Shown here piece after piece: positions 6,862 to 18,283 of a stretch of DNA of 64,000 nt; positions within the stretch are counted from its first letter, which is position 1, and every line of letters begins with the position of its first letter. The notes beneath the pieces are model-generated. The model saw nothing but the letters and a program-made list of their open reading frames with translations, did no database searches and was not told where the DNA came from. This stretch comes from Cryobacterium sp. PH31-L1. Lineage in GTDB: Bacteria > Actinomycetota > Actinomycetes > Actinomycetales > Microbacteriaceae. The stretch is taken from positions 1 to 64,000 of the forward strand of contig NZ_JASISM010000002.1 in assembly GCF_030063145.1 (NCBI RefSeq). Reading direction: 5' to 3'. A program made the position numbers and the translations under genes.

Positions 6862-7806
6862 ATGACACCAGCAATCGACGTACGCGGTCTGCGCAAGTCG
6901 TACGGCAAGAAAATCGTGCTCGACGACGTCGACCTCGCAGTGAGCGCGGGCACCGTCACCGCACTGCTCGGCCCGAACGGCGCCGGCAAGACGACGGCCG
7001 TGCACATCCTCAGTACGCTGCTGCGGCCAGACGGTGGCACGGCATTCGTGAACGGATGCGACGTCGTGCGTGACCAAGACGGCGTGCGCGCCGTCATCGG
7101 CCTCACAGGCCAGTTTTCGGCGGTCGACAAACTCCTGACCGGCGAAGAGAACCTTTTGTTGATGGCGCGCCTGCGCCACCTCGGAGCGAAACAATCGAAG
7201 ACGCGGGTGGCCGAACTGCTCGAGCAATTCAACCTCGTCGACGCAGCCCGCAAGCCGCTAGCCACGTACTCCGGCGGCATGCAGCGTCGCCTTGACCTGG
7301 CGATGACCCTGGTGCAGGCACCGAGGGTGATCTTCCTTGACGAGCCAACGACCGGCCTGGATCCGCGCAGCCGCCACACGATGTGGGAAATCGTGCGCCG
7401 TCTCGTCGCTGAGGGCACGACCGTGCTGCTCACTACGCAGCAGCTCGAGGAAGCCGACCAACTCGCCGACCGCATCGCGGTGCTCGACGGCGGTCACATC
7501 GTTGCTGAGGGCACTCCGGACGAACTCAAGCGGCTCGTGCCCGGCGGGCATATCCGGCTCCGATTCTCGGACGCGAACACGCTCGACTCTGCCTCTGGGC
7601 TACTCGACGGCTCCGTGCGAGACGACGCTGGGCTCGCTCTCTCCGTGCCCAGTGACGGCGGTGTCGGGCGCCTTCGTTCCGTGCTCGACCGCCTGGAGGC
7701 GGCCCACCTCGAGGTCGCCGACCTCAGCATTCACACCCCCGATCTCGATGACGTGTTCTTCGCCCTCACCGGCGGCCGGGTTGGCTCGAAAGGAATGACA
7801 TCATGA
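6862..7806 (+). CDS. DrrA-type ABC exporter ATPase
   Basis: 314 aa. Walker A GPNGAGKTT (37-45), signature YSGGMQRR (136-143), Walker B VIFLDE (156-161), D-loop GLD and H-loop region LTTQQLEE (Gln where most ABC ATPases have His, as in DrrA). The C-terminal 90 residues form the domain typical of the daunorubicin-resistance (DrrA) family. It powers export by the ABC-2 permease encoded next, with which it overlaps by 4 bases. Likely substrates are hydrophobic drugs or lipids. Regulation is probably through the upstream ribbon-helix-helix protein. Confidence 0.9.
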   Translation: MTPAIDVRGLRKSYGKKIVLDDVDLAVSAGTVTALLGPNGAGKTTAVHILSTLLRPDGGTAFVNGCDVVRDQDGVRAVIGLTGQFSAVDKLLTGEENLLLMARLRHLGAKQSKTRVAELLEQFNLVDAARKPLATYSGGMQRRLDLAMTLVQAPRVIFLDEPTTGLDPRSRHTMWEIVRRLVAEGTTVLLTTQQLEEADQLADRIAVLDGGHIVAEGTPDELKRLVPGGHIRLRFSDANTLDSASGLLDGSVRDDAGLALSVPSDGGVGRLRSVLDRLEAAHLEVADLSIHTPDLDDVFFALTGGRVGSKGMTS

Positions 7807-8639
7807 CCACACTCGCGGTGCCGCGCCCGCCGGCCGCGGACATCCGTCGGCAATCGCACGTCGTCGCCGACTCGATCACCATGCTCAACCGCAACCTGTT
7901 GCATATGGTGCGCTACCCGGGATTGTCGGTGTTCACCATCGTGGTGCCGGTCATCGTGCTCCTGCTGATCGTGTTCGTCTTCGGCGGCACTCTCGGAGCC
8001 GGGCTTCCCGGGGTAGATCCGGCGGGCGGGAGGGCAGCCTATCTCGCCTACGTCATGTCGGGCATCCTGGTGATCACCGTCGCGGGCACCGCCGGCGGCA
8101 CGGCGACGACGGTCTCGATGGACATGACCGAGGGGATCACGGCACGGTTTCGCACCATGGCAATCTCGCGCACCGCGGTGCTAGCCGGCCATGTACTCGG
8201 AAACGCCATCCAGGCGATCATCGCCGTCACCCTCGTTCTGGTCGTTGGCGTGGCCATCGGCTTTCGCCCAACCGCAACACCGCTCGAGTGGATGGCCCTC
8301 GCTGGCGTGATCGGGCTCGTCGCCTACGCGATCAGCTGGTTGGGCGTGGCCATGGGCATCCAGGCCAAGAGCGTCGAGACGGCGAGCAATATGCCCCTCG
8401 TTCTCAGCGTGCTGCCGCTCCTCGGCAGCGGCTTCGTGCCGACCGAGTCGATGCCGGTGTGGCTGCAGTGGTTCGCGCAATACCAGCCCTTCACTCCGTT
8501 CATCGAGACAATTCGCGGGCTGCTGCTCGGCACCCCGCTCGGCTGGAATCCGCTGTTCACAATCGGTTGGTGCACCGTTATCGTCGTCGCTAGTTACGTC
8601 TGGTCACGGGCACTCTACGAGCGCAAATCGGTGCACTAG
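7803..8639 (+). CDS. DrrB-type ABC-2 exporter permease
   Basis: 278 aa with six hydrophobic segments, starting FTIVVPVIVLLLIVFVF at about 40, in the ABC-2 arrangement: ATPase-contacting segments, then a PLVLSVLPLLGSGFVP helix and the conserved WLQWFAQYQPFTP stretch (about 220-232) found in DrrB proteins. The ATG overlaps the ATPase stop. With the DrrA-like ATPase it forms a homodimeric-type efflux pump at the cytoplasmic membrane. Confidence 0.9.
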   Translation: MTTLAVPRPPAADIRRQSHVVADSITMLNRNLLHMVRYPGLSVFTIVVPVIVLLLIVFVFGGTLGAGLPGVDPAGGRAAYLAYVMSGILVITVAGTAGGTATTVSMDMTEGITARFRTMAISRTAVLAGHVLGNAIQAIIAVTLVLVVGVAIGFRPTATPLEWMALAGVIGLVAYAISWLGVAMGIQAKSVETASNMPLVLSVLPLLGSGFVPTESMPVWLQWFAQYQPFTPFIETIRGLLLGTPLGWNPLFTIGWCTVIVVASYVWSRALYERKSVH

Positions 8640-8653
8640 ACCTGCGCTAGGCG

Positions 8654-8677
8654 GGCGGGCGGTTGGGGCCGCCCGCC
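8654..8677 (+). terminator. terminator of the exporter cassette
   Basis: GGCGGGCGG (8654-8662) pairs with CCGCCCGCC (8669-8677) over a TTGGGG loop, 15 bases after the permease stop. Few T residues follow, as is common in actinobacteria. Confidence 0.6.
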
Positions 8678-8719
8678 TTCGTGTGTGCTGCTGGCGTATG
8701 CGCGTATAGGCTGGAGACT

Positions 8720-8802
8720 TGACACGGGGTGCCGCACATACTGTGCGTGCTGAGATCAATACTCGTTGAACCTGTCTAGTTAGCACTAGCGAAGGAATGT
8801 CA
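8720..8802 (+). ncRNA. TPP riboswitch (THI element)
   Basis: Conserved blocks in order: ACACGGGGTGCC, GCTGAGAT (8749-8756), GTTGAACCTGT (8765-8775) and AGCGAAGGAATGTC; closing stem GACA (8721-8724) with TGTC (8798-8801). The AAGGA ribosome-binding site of thiD lies inside the 3' strand, so thiamine pyrophosphate binding should hide it and block translation. Confidence 0.92.
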
Positions 8803-8805
8803 CGG

Positions 8806-9681
8806 ATGATCGATCGAACCCGGCTTGCCCTGCGGCAAACACCTCGAATCCTCGCTATCGCGGGTACCGATCCGACGGGCGGTGCCGGCATCCAGGCCGA
8901 CCTCAAGAGCATCGCGGCCAACGGCGGCTATGGCATGGCCGTGGTGAGTGCGCTGGTGGCGCAGAATACGCGCGGCGTGCGCTCGTTTCATATTCCGCCG
9001 ATCGATTTTCTGCGCGATCAGTTGAGTGCCGTCAGTGACGATGTGACCATCGACGCGGTGAAGCTCGGCATGCTGGCGCGGCTCGATGTGATCACCGAGG
9101 TACGCAGCTGGCTCTCCCGGTGCCGTCCGCCGCTGGTCGTACTCGACCCGGTGATGGTGGCAACCAGCGGCGACCGCTTACTCGACCCGGCAGCCGAGCA
9201 AGCCCTGCGGGACTTGATTGTGAAGGTCGACCTGGTCACGCCCAACGTGCCCGAGCTGGCCGTGCTGCTCGGTGAGCCGCCGGCGACCAACTGGGCTGAA
9301 GCACTCGAGCAGGGCAAGAGATTGTCGCACAGCACGGGCGTGACCGTTCTGGTCAAGGGCGGCCATCTCAATGAAACCACCTGCCCGGATGCCCTGGTCA
9401 ACACCCAGGGGCTCTTGGCGCACAGCGTGGTCGAGGTTGCGTTGCCACGCATCCGCACCAGGAACACCCACGGCACCGGATGCTCCCTCTCCTCGGCGAT
9501 GGCCACGGTGCAGGCCAGAACCGGCGACTGGGCCACCTCCTTGGCCGAAGTGAAAGACTGGCTCCAGGACGCCCTGAACCACGCCGACGAGCTTGAGGTC
9601 GGCCAGGGAAACGGGCCGATCCACCACTTTCATCGACTGTTCGGCCGGGCGAATTCCGCACTGATCGCGGGCGGTCGATGA
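8806..9681 (+). CDS. thiD: hydroxymethylpyrimidine kinase/phosphomethylpyrimidine kinase
   Basis: 291 aa. ThiD phosphorylates HMP and HMP-P to HMP-PP for thiamine synthesis in the cytoplasm. Hallmarks: AGTDPTGGAGIQADLKSI near the N-terminus, LDPVMVATSGDRLL, TPNVPE, VLVKGGH and the anion-hole motif RNTHGTGCSLSSA. The start ATG 8806 is chosen over ATG 8797: the AAGGA in the riboswitch is 9 bases from 8806 but abuts 8797. It is a single-domain ThiD with no fused ThiE. Expression is under the TPP riboswitch. The convergent thiE gene ends 11 bases beyond the stop with no terminator in between. Confidence 0.95.
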   Translation: MIDRTRLALRQTPRILAIAGTDPTGGAGIQADLKSIAANGGYGMAVVSALVAQNTRGVRSFHIPPIDFLRDQLSAVSDDVTIDAVKLGMLARLDVITEVRSWLSRCRPPLVVLDPVMVATSGDRLLDPAAEQALRDLIVKVDLVTPNVPELAVLLGEPPATNWAEALEQGKRLSHSTGVTVLVKGGHLNETTCPDALVNTQGLLAHSVVEVALPRIRTRNTHGTGCSLSSAMATVQARTGDWATSLAEVKDWLQDALNHADELEVGQGNGPIHHFHRLFGRANSALIAGGR

Positions 9682-9692
9682 CCGAGCTGCAG

Positions 9693-10346
9693 TCAGCGCA
9701 ACTGGCCGAGCGGCGGGAGGCTCGCGAGCAGCCGCTCGGCGGCATCCGTCGGGTCATCGGCGTCGGTGATCGCGCGCACCACCACCACCCGGGTGGCACC
9801 GGCTTCGACCACCTGGTCGATGGTGTGAAGGTCGATGCCGCCGATCGCAAACCAGGGGCGAAGGCTGCCAGCGGATGCGCTCTGCTCGGCCGGATAGCGC
9901 AGCAGGCCGGTTCCGACCGCTGCCCGACCGGGTTTGGTGGGCGTGGCCCAGACCGGGCCGACGCAAAAGTAATCCAGACGGTCAGCGACGAGGGCGGCAT
10001 CCACTTGTTCGGTGGTATGGGTCGACAAGCCGATGTGGGCCGCGTCGCCGAGCAGCGTGCGGGCGGCGGGCAGTGGCAGATCCGTTTGGCCGACGTGAAA
10101 AACCGGTGCTCCAGCGATAACGGTGATATCCGCGCGGTCGTTGACCGCCCAGAGCCGGGCGTGCCGGTCAGCGACCGAACGCAGAATCTCGAGATAGTCG
10201 AGTTCCTCGGCGGCATCGATCGTCTTGTCGCGCAGTTGGATGATGTCGACCCCGCCGGCGAATGCCGCCGACACGAAGTCGGCGAAATCGCCGCGATCCT
10301 TGCGGGCGTCGGTGCAAAGATACAACCGGGCGGTGATCTGGTCCAT
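9693..10346 (-). CDS. thiE: thiamine-phosphate synthase
   Basis: 217 aa. ThiE joins HMP-PP with the thiazole phosphate to make thiamine phosphate. Features: DIIQLRDK (QLRDK substrate loop), [39 protein letters not shown] and a FAIGGID loop before VVVVRAI. The start ([13 protein letters not shown]) fits the family; the frame continues upstream but that would run into thiO. It lies on the opposite strand between thiD and thiOSGF, so any transcript running from thiD to thiO is antisense to it. No TPP riboswitch is seen before it. Confidence 0.93.
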   Translation of the reverse strand: MDQITARLYLCTDARKDRGDFADFVSAAFAGGVDIIQLRDKTIDAAEELDYLEILRSVADRHARLWAVNDRADITVIAGAPVFHVGQTDLPLPAARTLLGDAAHIGLSTHTTEQVDAALVADRLDYFCVGPVWATPTKPGRAAVGTGLLRYPAEQSASAGSLRPWFAIGGIDLHTIDQVVEAGATRVVVVRAITDADDPTDAAERLLASLPPLGQLR

Positions 10347-10389
10347 GCGACCAACACTAAAGGGCTTTCGGCGGAGGGTCGGGTCGACG

Positions 10390-11597
10390 ATGAGTGAGTG
10401 GCGCGGGCACCGGTCGGTCGACGTAGCCGTCATCGGCGGCGGCGTGATTGGGCTCGGCATCGCCTGGATGGTGGCGCAGTCCGGCCGTTCGGTGGTCGTC
10501 ATCGACCCGGACCCGGCTGGTGGCGCTACCTTTGCCGCGGCGGGAATGCTCGCCGCGGTCAGCGAACTGCACTACCAGGAGGAGGCGTTGCTCGAGCTCA
10601 TGCTCGCCTCCTCGAGGTTGTATCCCAGCTTCATAGACTCGCTCGGACCCGATAGCGACCGGACCGGATACCAGCGCACGCGAACCCTGAACGTGGGTGC
10701 CGACTCGGCCGACCGGCAGGCGCTCACCGACCTGCGCGGAGTGCAACGGGCCAACGGGCTGGGCGTCGAGCCCATGACAGTTCGCGCAGTGCGGGTGATC
10801 GAACCGCTGCTTCGCCCCCAGCTATCCGGCGCCTTCCTGGTGGAGCAAGACCACCAGGTCGACCCGCGCCGCCTCACCGAACGCCTCCAGCTGGAGCTTG
10901 CGCGCCGCGGCCACGCCGTCATTCGCGTTCAGGCCAGCGGGTTGCTGCACGAGAATCCAGCGGATGCCTCCTCCCGCGTCACCGGCGTCGCCCTTTTCGA
11001 CGGCTCAACGGTCACAGCTACAGAGGTGGTCGTGGCCAATGGGCTCGGAGCGGCCGTACTGGGCGGGCTGCCCGAACACCTCAACCTGCCGCTTCGCCCG
11101 GTCTATGGGGATATTCTTCGGCTGCGCGTGCCCGAACACCTGCAGCCCCTGATCACCTGCACCGTTCGGGGACTGGTGCACGGCGTGCCGGTGTATCTGG
11201 TTCCGCGCGGCGACGGAACGCTCGTGATCGGAGCCACGCAGCGCGAAGACGGCTCGGGCGGGGTGTCGGCCGGCGGCATCTATCAGCTGCTGCGGGATGC
11301 CCAGGTGCTGCTGCCCGCGGTCAGTGAACTCGAACTGATCGAAGCGACCACCCGGGCCAGACCGGGAACGCCCGACAACGCGCCGCTCCTCGGTCGCGTC
11401 GGCGGCGCTGTCGGTGACATTTCCGGCCTCGTCATCGCCACCGGATTCTTTCGCCACGGCGTGCTGCTCACCCCGGTCGCCGCGGAGCACTGTCTCCAAC
11501 TCATCGAGGGAATCGCCGACGATCGGTGGCGGGCTTTTCGGCCGGACCGATTTTCGAGCCGCGCTCCCGCATCCGTTCCACTGAAAGGAGGCCACTC

Positions 11598-11601
<4 letters not shown>
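10390..11601 (+). CDS. thiO: glycine oxidase
   Basis: 403 aa FAD-dependent oxidase. ThiO makes iminoglycine from glycine for thiazole synthesis. The dinucleotide-binding motif is [13 protein letters not shown] (about residues 15-27), followed by [24 protein letters not shown] and the C-terminal [13 protein letters not shown] segment that contacts FAD. ATG 10390 ([18 protein letters not shown]) is preferred, with GGAGGG about 12 bases upstream. Only 43 bases separate it from the divergent thiE start. The stop overlaps the thiS start (GTGA). Confidence 0.93.
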
Positions 11602-13767
<2,166 letters not shown>

Positions 13768-13783
13768 GTGAGCCGGGGCTCGC

Positions 13784-13843
13784 GGCACGTGTTTGAGAAT
13801 GTGGCACTGGTTTGAACCGGGGCCGTCTTCTCAAACACATGCC
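13784..13843. terminator. long inverted repeat between convergent genes
   Basis: 16-base arms at 13784-13799 (GGCACGTGTTTGAGAA) and 13828-13843 (TTCTCAAACACATGCC), one mismatch, enclosing a smaller hairpin around GGTTTGAACC. It separates the thi operon from the convergent amidase gene and likely works in both directions. Confidence 0.6.
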
Positions 13844-13850
13844 ACGAGCA

Positions 13851-15326
13851 TCAGCCGCCGATCAGCGTGTACCGGTAGGCCCACGGTCGCACCGTTTCGA
13901 CGGCGGCACCCACCCGAAAAACCGTGTCATCATCAAACGGATGCCCGACGATCTGTACCCCGGTGGGGATGCCGCAATCCGCCAGGCCGCTCGGAACCGC
14001 GAGCACGGGGCAGCGGTTCGCGATGTTGAACGGCACCGTCATGTGCGCCTGCCAATAGTGTTCGAGGTGCTGCCCGCCGGCCGTGATGCCGTCGAGGTAG
14101 TGTTCGGCGGCGGTCAGGGCCGCGACCGCCGAGGTCGGGCAGATCAGGGCGTCGAACCCGGTCATCACGGCGGCGAGCTCACCCTGTATTCGGGTTTCGG
14201 CACTGAGGCCGTCGAGAAAACGAGTGCCGGCGGCCGCCGCGCGGGCATCCGCCATGAATTGCACCGTGTAGGCGGCGAGTTCACTCTCGGTGCCGCGGGT
14301 TTCATCCTCCATCGCCGGGCCGAGGATATTGCCGAAGTGGGTGAAAGACACCCGGTGGATCTCGGCCGAAGTCCACGGCAGCTCGACCTCCTCGACGATG
14401 GCGCCGGCGCCCTGCAGTGCCGCAGTGACAGCGCGGGTGTTGGCTTCCACGTCGGGATCGACGAGGTAGTCGCCGAGCTGAATACACAGGGCGATGCGCA
14501 GTCCCTCCACCGACGCCCACGAGCCCGGAAGCGGACGGGTGGCGGCGAGCGAGGCATGGTCCCCCGGATGCCGGCCGGCCATCACGTTGGCGAGCAGGGC
14601 GGCATCCGCTACCGTGCGAGCCATCGGACTGTCGCCGCGATAGTAGTCGGCCGCCAGCGGCGCGACGCCCGGAATGCGACCGTACGGGGCCTTGAACCCG
14701 ACGGTTCCGGTGAAGGCGGCCGGCAGCCGGGTCGAGCCGGCAATGTCCGAACCGGTGGCGAGCGGTGCAAACCCCGCCGCGAGGGCAGCGCCGGAACCGC
14801 CGGATGAACCTCCGGGCGAAAGCGCCAGGTTGAACGGATTGCGGGTGACCCCCCAGAGCGGTGAGTGCGTCACCGTGGCACAGCAGAACTCGGGCGTCGT
14901 GGTGCGGGCGTGCACGATACCGCCGGCCGAGCGGATGCGGCTGATCACCGGATGATCCGAGCTCGCCACCACGTCGCGCTGGCCGACCAGGCCGTTGCTG
15001 AGCACGTGCCCTGCGAGGGAATGCTTCTCCTTCGCCGCGACCGGCAGGCCGAGCAGCGGGCCCGGCTGACCACCGAAACGGTACTCACCGTTCGAGTGAT
15101 ACTGGCGCTCGGCGTCGCGGGCCGCGATTCGTGCCTCGTCGGTCAGCTGCTCGGTGAGCGCGTTCACGCGCGGGTTGACCGCGTCGATGCGCTGCAGAAC
15201 AGCTTCGAGCAGCTCGACCGGCGACAGGTCGCGCGACCGGAACAGGCCGAGCGCCTCGGTCGCGCCCAGGTAGGCCAGGTCGGTGGTGTTCGAAATGGTG
15301 GCCGGTGGTTCGGTGCGGCTGATCAC
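13851..15326 (-). CDS. amidase signature family hydrolase
   Basis: 491 aa. Ser-cisSer-Lys triad of the family: K99 in PVAAKEKH, the Gly/Ser-rich PGGSSGGSGAALAAG (S174 region) and nucleophile S198 in GSDIAGSTR. Such enzymes hydrolyse linear amides in the cytoplasm. It follows the carbamoylase-like gene by 11 bases and a transporter gene, so it probably takes part in breakdown of an imported amide or ureide. It is not GatA: no gatB or gatC is adjacent and the substrate region differs. Substrate unknown. Confidence 0.87.
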   Translation of the reverse strand: MISRTEPPATISNTTDLAYLGATEALGLFRSRDLSPVELLEAVLQRIDAVNPRVNALTEQLTDEARIAARDAERQYHSNGEYRFGGQPGPLLGLPVAAKEKHSLAGHVLSNGLVGQRDVVASSDHPVISRIRSAGGIVHARTTTPEFCCATVTHSPLWGVTRNPFNLALSPGGSSGGSGAALAAGFAPLATGSDIAGSTRLPAAFTGTVGFKAPYGRIPGVAPLAADYYRGDSPMARTVADAALLANVMAGRHPGDHASLAATRPLPGSWASVEGLRIALCIQLGDYLVDPDVEANTRAVTAALQGAGAIVEEVELPWTSAEIHRVSFTHFGNILGPAMEDETRGTESELAAYTVQFMADARAAAAGTRFLDGLSAETRIQGELAAVMTGFDALICPTSAVAALTAAEHYLDGITAGGQHLEHYWQAHMTVPFNIANRCPVLAVPSGLADCGIPTGVQIVGHPFDDDTVFRVGAAVETVRPWAYRYTLIGG

Positions 15327-15337
15327 GCCCGGCCCGA

Positions 15338-16612
15338 CTACGCCCGGGCCGTCGATGCCAGTGTGGGAGCCGCCGCCCGATCGACCAGCGCCCCGTTGAC
15401 CAGGTCCGTGGTGACCTCGGTGAGCAGTGCGAGCCCGGCGACCATGTCGGCATCCGTGGTGAATTCGCGTTCGCAGTGCGAGACACCGTCGACGCTCGGA
15501 ATGAACATCATGATCGAGGGCACGATGGTGTTCATCGCGACCGAGTCGTGGCCGGCCATGGTCTGGATACGCCGGCTGGAGAGCCCGGCACGTGCGGCGG
15601 CCGCCTCGGCCAGCTGCAGGCCGTCTTCAGGAAAATGACGGATGGGACGAATATCGAAGTCGGTCACGTTGATATTAATCTCGTGTTCGACGGCGAGGGC
15701 GGCGATCTTCTCGAGCAGGGTGGCGCGGGCCGCCTGCACGATCGCCGGGTCGTTGCTCCGCAGGTCGGCGACGAGGCGCACCCGGCGGGCGACGACGATG
15801 GGGGAGTTGGGTTCGAGGGTCAGCTGCCCGACCGACGACACGATGGCCTCGTCGGCGAAGTCGTTCGTGACCTCGCGGACCATTAAAATAATCTTTGCCG
15901 CGGCGACCAGAGCGTCGTGCCGGTCGGCCATGGCTGTTGCGCCGGTGTGGGACTGCTCGCCCAGCACCTCAATATCGAGCTTCTGGGTGTACCAGCTGTG
16001 GTCGACGACGCCGATCGCTATCTGCTCGCGCTCCAGAATGCGCCCCTGCTCGATGTGGATCTCGGCGTAGCTCACCGTGACCGGCCGCGGGTCGGTGCCG
16101 AGGTAGCCGATCTCGGCGAGCGCGGCGCGGGCGGTCACGCCGCCCAGGTCGGCCACGTCGAGCATCGTCTCCTGGTCGAACAGGCCGACGAACACGCTGC
16201 TGCCCATGACGCTCGGTGGAAACCTGCCGCCCTCTTCGTTGAACCAGTTCACCACGGCGAGATTGAACGGCGGCACGGTTCCGCTCGCCTGCACCAACTC
16301 ATCGACATTGCGGGCCGCGTGCAGTGCAGCGAGCACGCCGTAGGCGCCATCGAAGCGCCCGCCGAGCGGCTGACTGTCGAGGTGCGAGCCGACCAGAACG
16401 TAGGGTGCGCCGGGGGTCCATTCGATCAGGCCGAACATATTGCCGATGCCATCGACCTGCAGGGTGTACCCGGCGTCGGCGACCCACTTCGAGAACCACG
16501 CCCGGCTCTGGGCATCTTCGGCAGTCGCGGCCTGGCGGTCGACCCCGTTGCGAGGCGTAGCGCCGATGGTGGCGACGTGGTGAAAGTCGGTCAGAAAGTC
16601 AGCAGATGACAC
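15338..16612 (-). CDS. M20-family amidohydrolase, N-carbamoyl-amino-acid hydrolase/allantoate amidohydrolase type
   Basis: 424 aa. Metal-site segments of the hydantoinase/carbamoylase subfamily: GSHLDSQPLGGRFDGAYGV (His and Asp ligands), WFNEEGGRFPPSVMGSSVF (Glu-Glu), YAEIHIEQGRILE and, near the C-terminus, MAGHDSVAMNTIVPSIMMF. These enzymes remove carbamoyl or ureido groups, releasing CO2 and ammonia. The start is GTG 16612 rather than ATG 16627, because the codons in between contain the ribosome-binding site AAGGAG six bases before GTG. In an operon with the MHS transporter upstream and the amidase downstream. Confidence 0.85.
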   Translation of the reverse strand: MSSADFLTDFHHVATIGATPRNGVDRQAATAEDAQSRAWFSKWVADAGYTLQVDGIGNMFGLIEWTPGAPYVLVGSHLDSQPLGGRFDGAYGVLAALHAARNVDELVQASGTVPPFNLAVVNWFNEEGGRFPPSVMGSSVFVGLFDQETMLDVADLGGVTARAALAEIGYLGTDPRPVTVSYAEIHIEQGRILEREQIAIGVVDHSWYTQKLDIEVLGEQSHTGATAMADRHDALVAAAKIILMVREVTNDFADEAIVSSVGQLTLEPNSPIVVARRVRLVADLRSNDPAIVQAARATLLEKIAALAVEHEININVTDFDIRPIRHFPEDGLQLAEAAAARAGLSSRRIQTMAGHDSVAMNTIVPSIMMFIPSVDGVSHCEREFTTDADMVAGLALLTEVTTDLVNGALVDRAAAPTLASTARA

Positions 16613-16660
16613 GGTGTGCTCCTTCAATATGCGGATACTACGAAAACGGATGCCGCCGGT

Positions 16661-17992
16661 TCAGCCGAGACGCCCCCGCGTCTCTGGCACCTTGGTGAGC
16701 GTCACGAGCAGGAACACGATCACGGCGGCGCCGGCCATGTAGAAGCCCGGGGCGAATGCAACGCCGGAGCTGGACACGAGGGCGGTGCCGACGAGCGGTG
16801 CGGTGCCGCCGAAGATGGCGTAGCCGAGGTTGTAGCTCACGGCGGCGCTCGTGAAGCGGGTTCTGGTCGTGAAGATCTCGACGAAGAAGGTATAGCAGCC
16901 ACCGCCGTAGATGCACAAAGGAATGACGAACAGCATCTGGCCGAGCAGGGCGAGCGGTAGGCTGCCGCTCGTGACGAGCATGAAGCTCGGCACGGCCAGG
17001 ATGGCGATCGCGGCTGACCCGGCGATGAGCATGGGCTTCCGCCCGACCCGGTCGCCGAGGCGTCCGCCGATCGGCAGCAGCACCGCATAAAGAGCGAGCG
17101 CGGCCGCATTGGCGACCAGGGACTGCTCGCGGCTGAGGTTTCCCGTGGTCTGAACGTACGCCACGAAGTAGGCCGAGAGAAAGTAGAAGCCCATCGCGGT
17201 CAGGCCCATCACGAAGATGACCTGCACCATGCGCAGCTTGTTCTCCCGGAAAGTTTCCTTGATCGGGCTGAATTCTTTTGTCTTGGTGGCCTGGGCGTCG
17301 GTGAACGACTTGCTCTCGCTGGTCTTGCTGCGAATCCAGACGCCGAACAGGGCCAGCGGCAGTGCGAGCAGAAACGGCAGACGCCAACCCCAGGCAGTGA
17401 ACGACTCATCGGACATGCTGTGGCTGAGAATGAGGATCATCGTTCCGGCGAACACCGACGGCAGCGCCGTCGCTGCGATGGTGAGGTTCAGCCACAGGCC
17501 ACGCCGGTCGATCGGTGCGTGCTCGAAGACGAATGAGGGGGCGCCGACCGATTCGCCGCCGGCCGAGAAGCCCTGTACGAGACGCAGCAGCAGCAAAAGC
17601 AGCGGAGCCCAGAATCCGATCTGGTCGAAGGTCGGCAGCAGACCCATGGCTGCGGTCGCGGTGCCGATGGCGAGCAGGGTGATGGCGAGCACCTTGCGTC
17701 GGCCGATTCTGTCGCCGAGGGCTCCAAAGAACAGGCCGCCGAGGGGACGCACGACGAACGCGACGCCGAAGGTGGCGAAGGTGGCCAGCAGGGCGAGGAT
17801 GGGGTCTGAGCTGGGAAAGAACAGCTGGGAGAAGATGACGGCGGTCAGGCCGTACAGGGTGAAATCGTAGAACTCGATGAACTGGCCGATGCTGCCGCCG
17901 AGCAGCACCTTCTTCTGCAGGCCGGTGATCTTCTCGGGCGGAGCGGTCTCGGCGGTCGGACTGATCGGGGCGGTGGCTTCGGTCGTGGTCAT
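16661..17992 (-). CDS. MHS-family MFS transporter (metabolite:H+ symporter)
   Basis: 443 aa, 12 membrane helices. Family hallmarks are the N-terminal GQFIEFYDFTLYG, PLGGLFFGALGDRIGRRKVL between helices 2 and 3, LLRLVQGFSAGGESVGA and a second GGRLGDRVGRKP repeat. MHS transporters (ProP, ShiA, KgtP types) import organic acids, betaines or related metabolites with protons. Start chosen at ATG 17992 (MTTTEAT). Probably brings in the substrate for the two hydrolases encoded downstream; upstream is a LysR gene on the same strand, with about 290 bases between. Confidence 0.88.
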   Translation of the reverse strand: MTTTEATAPISPTAETAPPEKITGLQKKVLLGGSIGQFIEFYDFTLYGLTAVIFSQLFFPSSDPILALLATFATFGVAFVVRPLGGLFFGALGDRIGRRKVLAITLLAIGTATAAMGLLPTFDQIGFWAPLLLLLLRLVQGFSAGGESVGAPSFVFEHAPIDRRGLWLNLTIAATALPSVFAGTMILILSHSMSDESFTAWGWRLPFLLALPLALFGVWIRSKTSESKSFTDAQATKTKEFSPIKETFRENKLRMVQVIFVMGLTAMGFYFLSAYFVAYVQTTGNLSREQSLVANAAALALYAVLLPIGGRLGDRVGRKPMLIAGSAAIAILAVPSFMLVTSGSLPLALLGQMLFVIPLCIYGGGCYTFFVEIFTTRTRFTSAAVSYNLGYAIFGGTAPLVGTALVSSSGVAFAPGFYMAGAAVIVFLLVTLTKVPETRGRLG

Positions 17993-18283
17993 GAAAACCA
18001 CCGTACGATCGGCATGATTCCGGCACTCGCCGCTTCATTTCTGGCCCGTGAACTCTTCCCGGGCCGTATGTCGGTCATATTGCGGCGCATCCACTGGTGT
18101 GTAACCGGGGCGACACATGAATTGTCTGCTCGAACACTGATCCTCCTTGATCGCGACCAGTCGAATGCCGGTCACAGACGAGCGGTGCCGGAGGGGGCGA
18201 CTGATTGTGGTCAAGCTTGTGCGCGCCCGAACACCATTGTCCAATTGATTCTCACGGTCGACCACATAGATTTTGGTGATGGG

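Noticed and set aside
8797..8805. ATG 8797 as thiD start
   Set aside because: It abuts the AAGGA ribosome-binding site; ATG 8806 has correct spacing.
10225..10389. Upstream extension of thiO
   Set aside because: It would overlap the divergent thiE start, and homology begins at [18 protein letters not shown].
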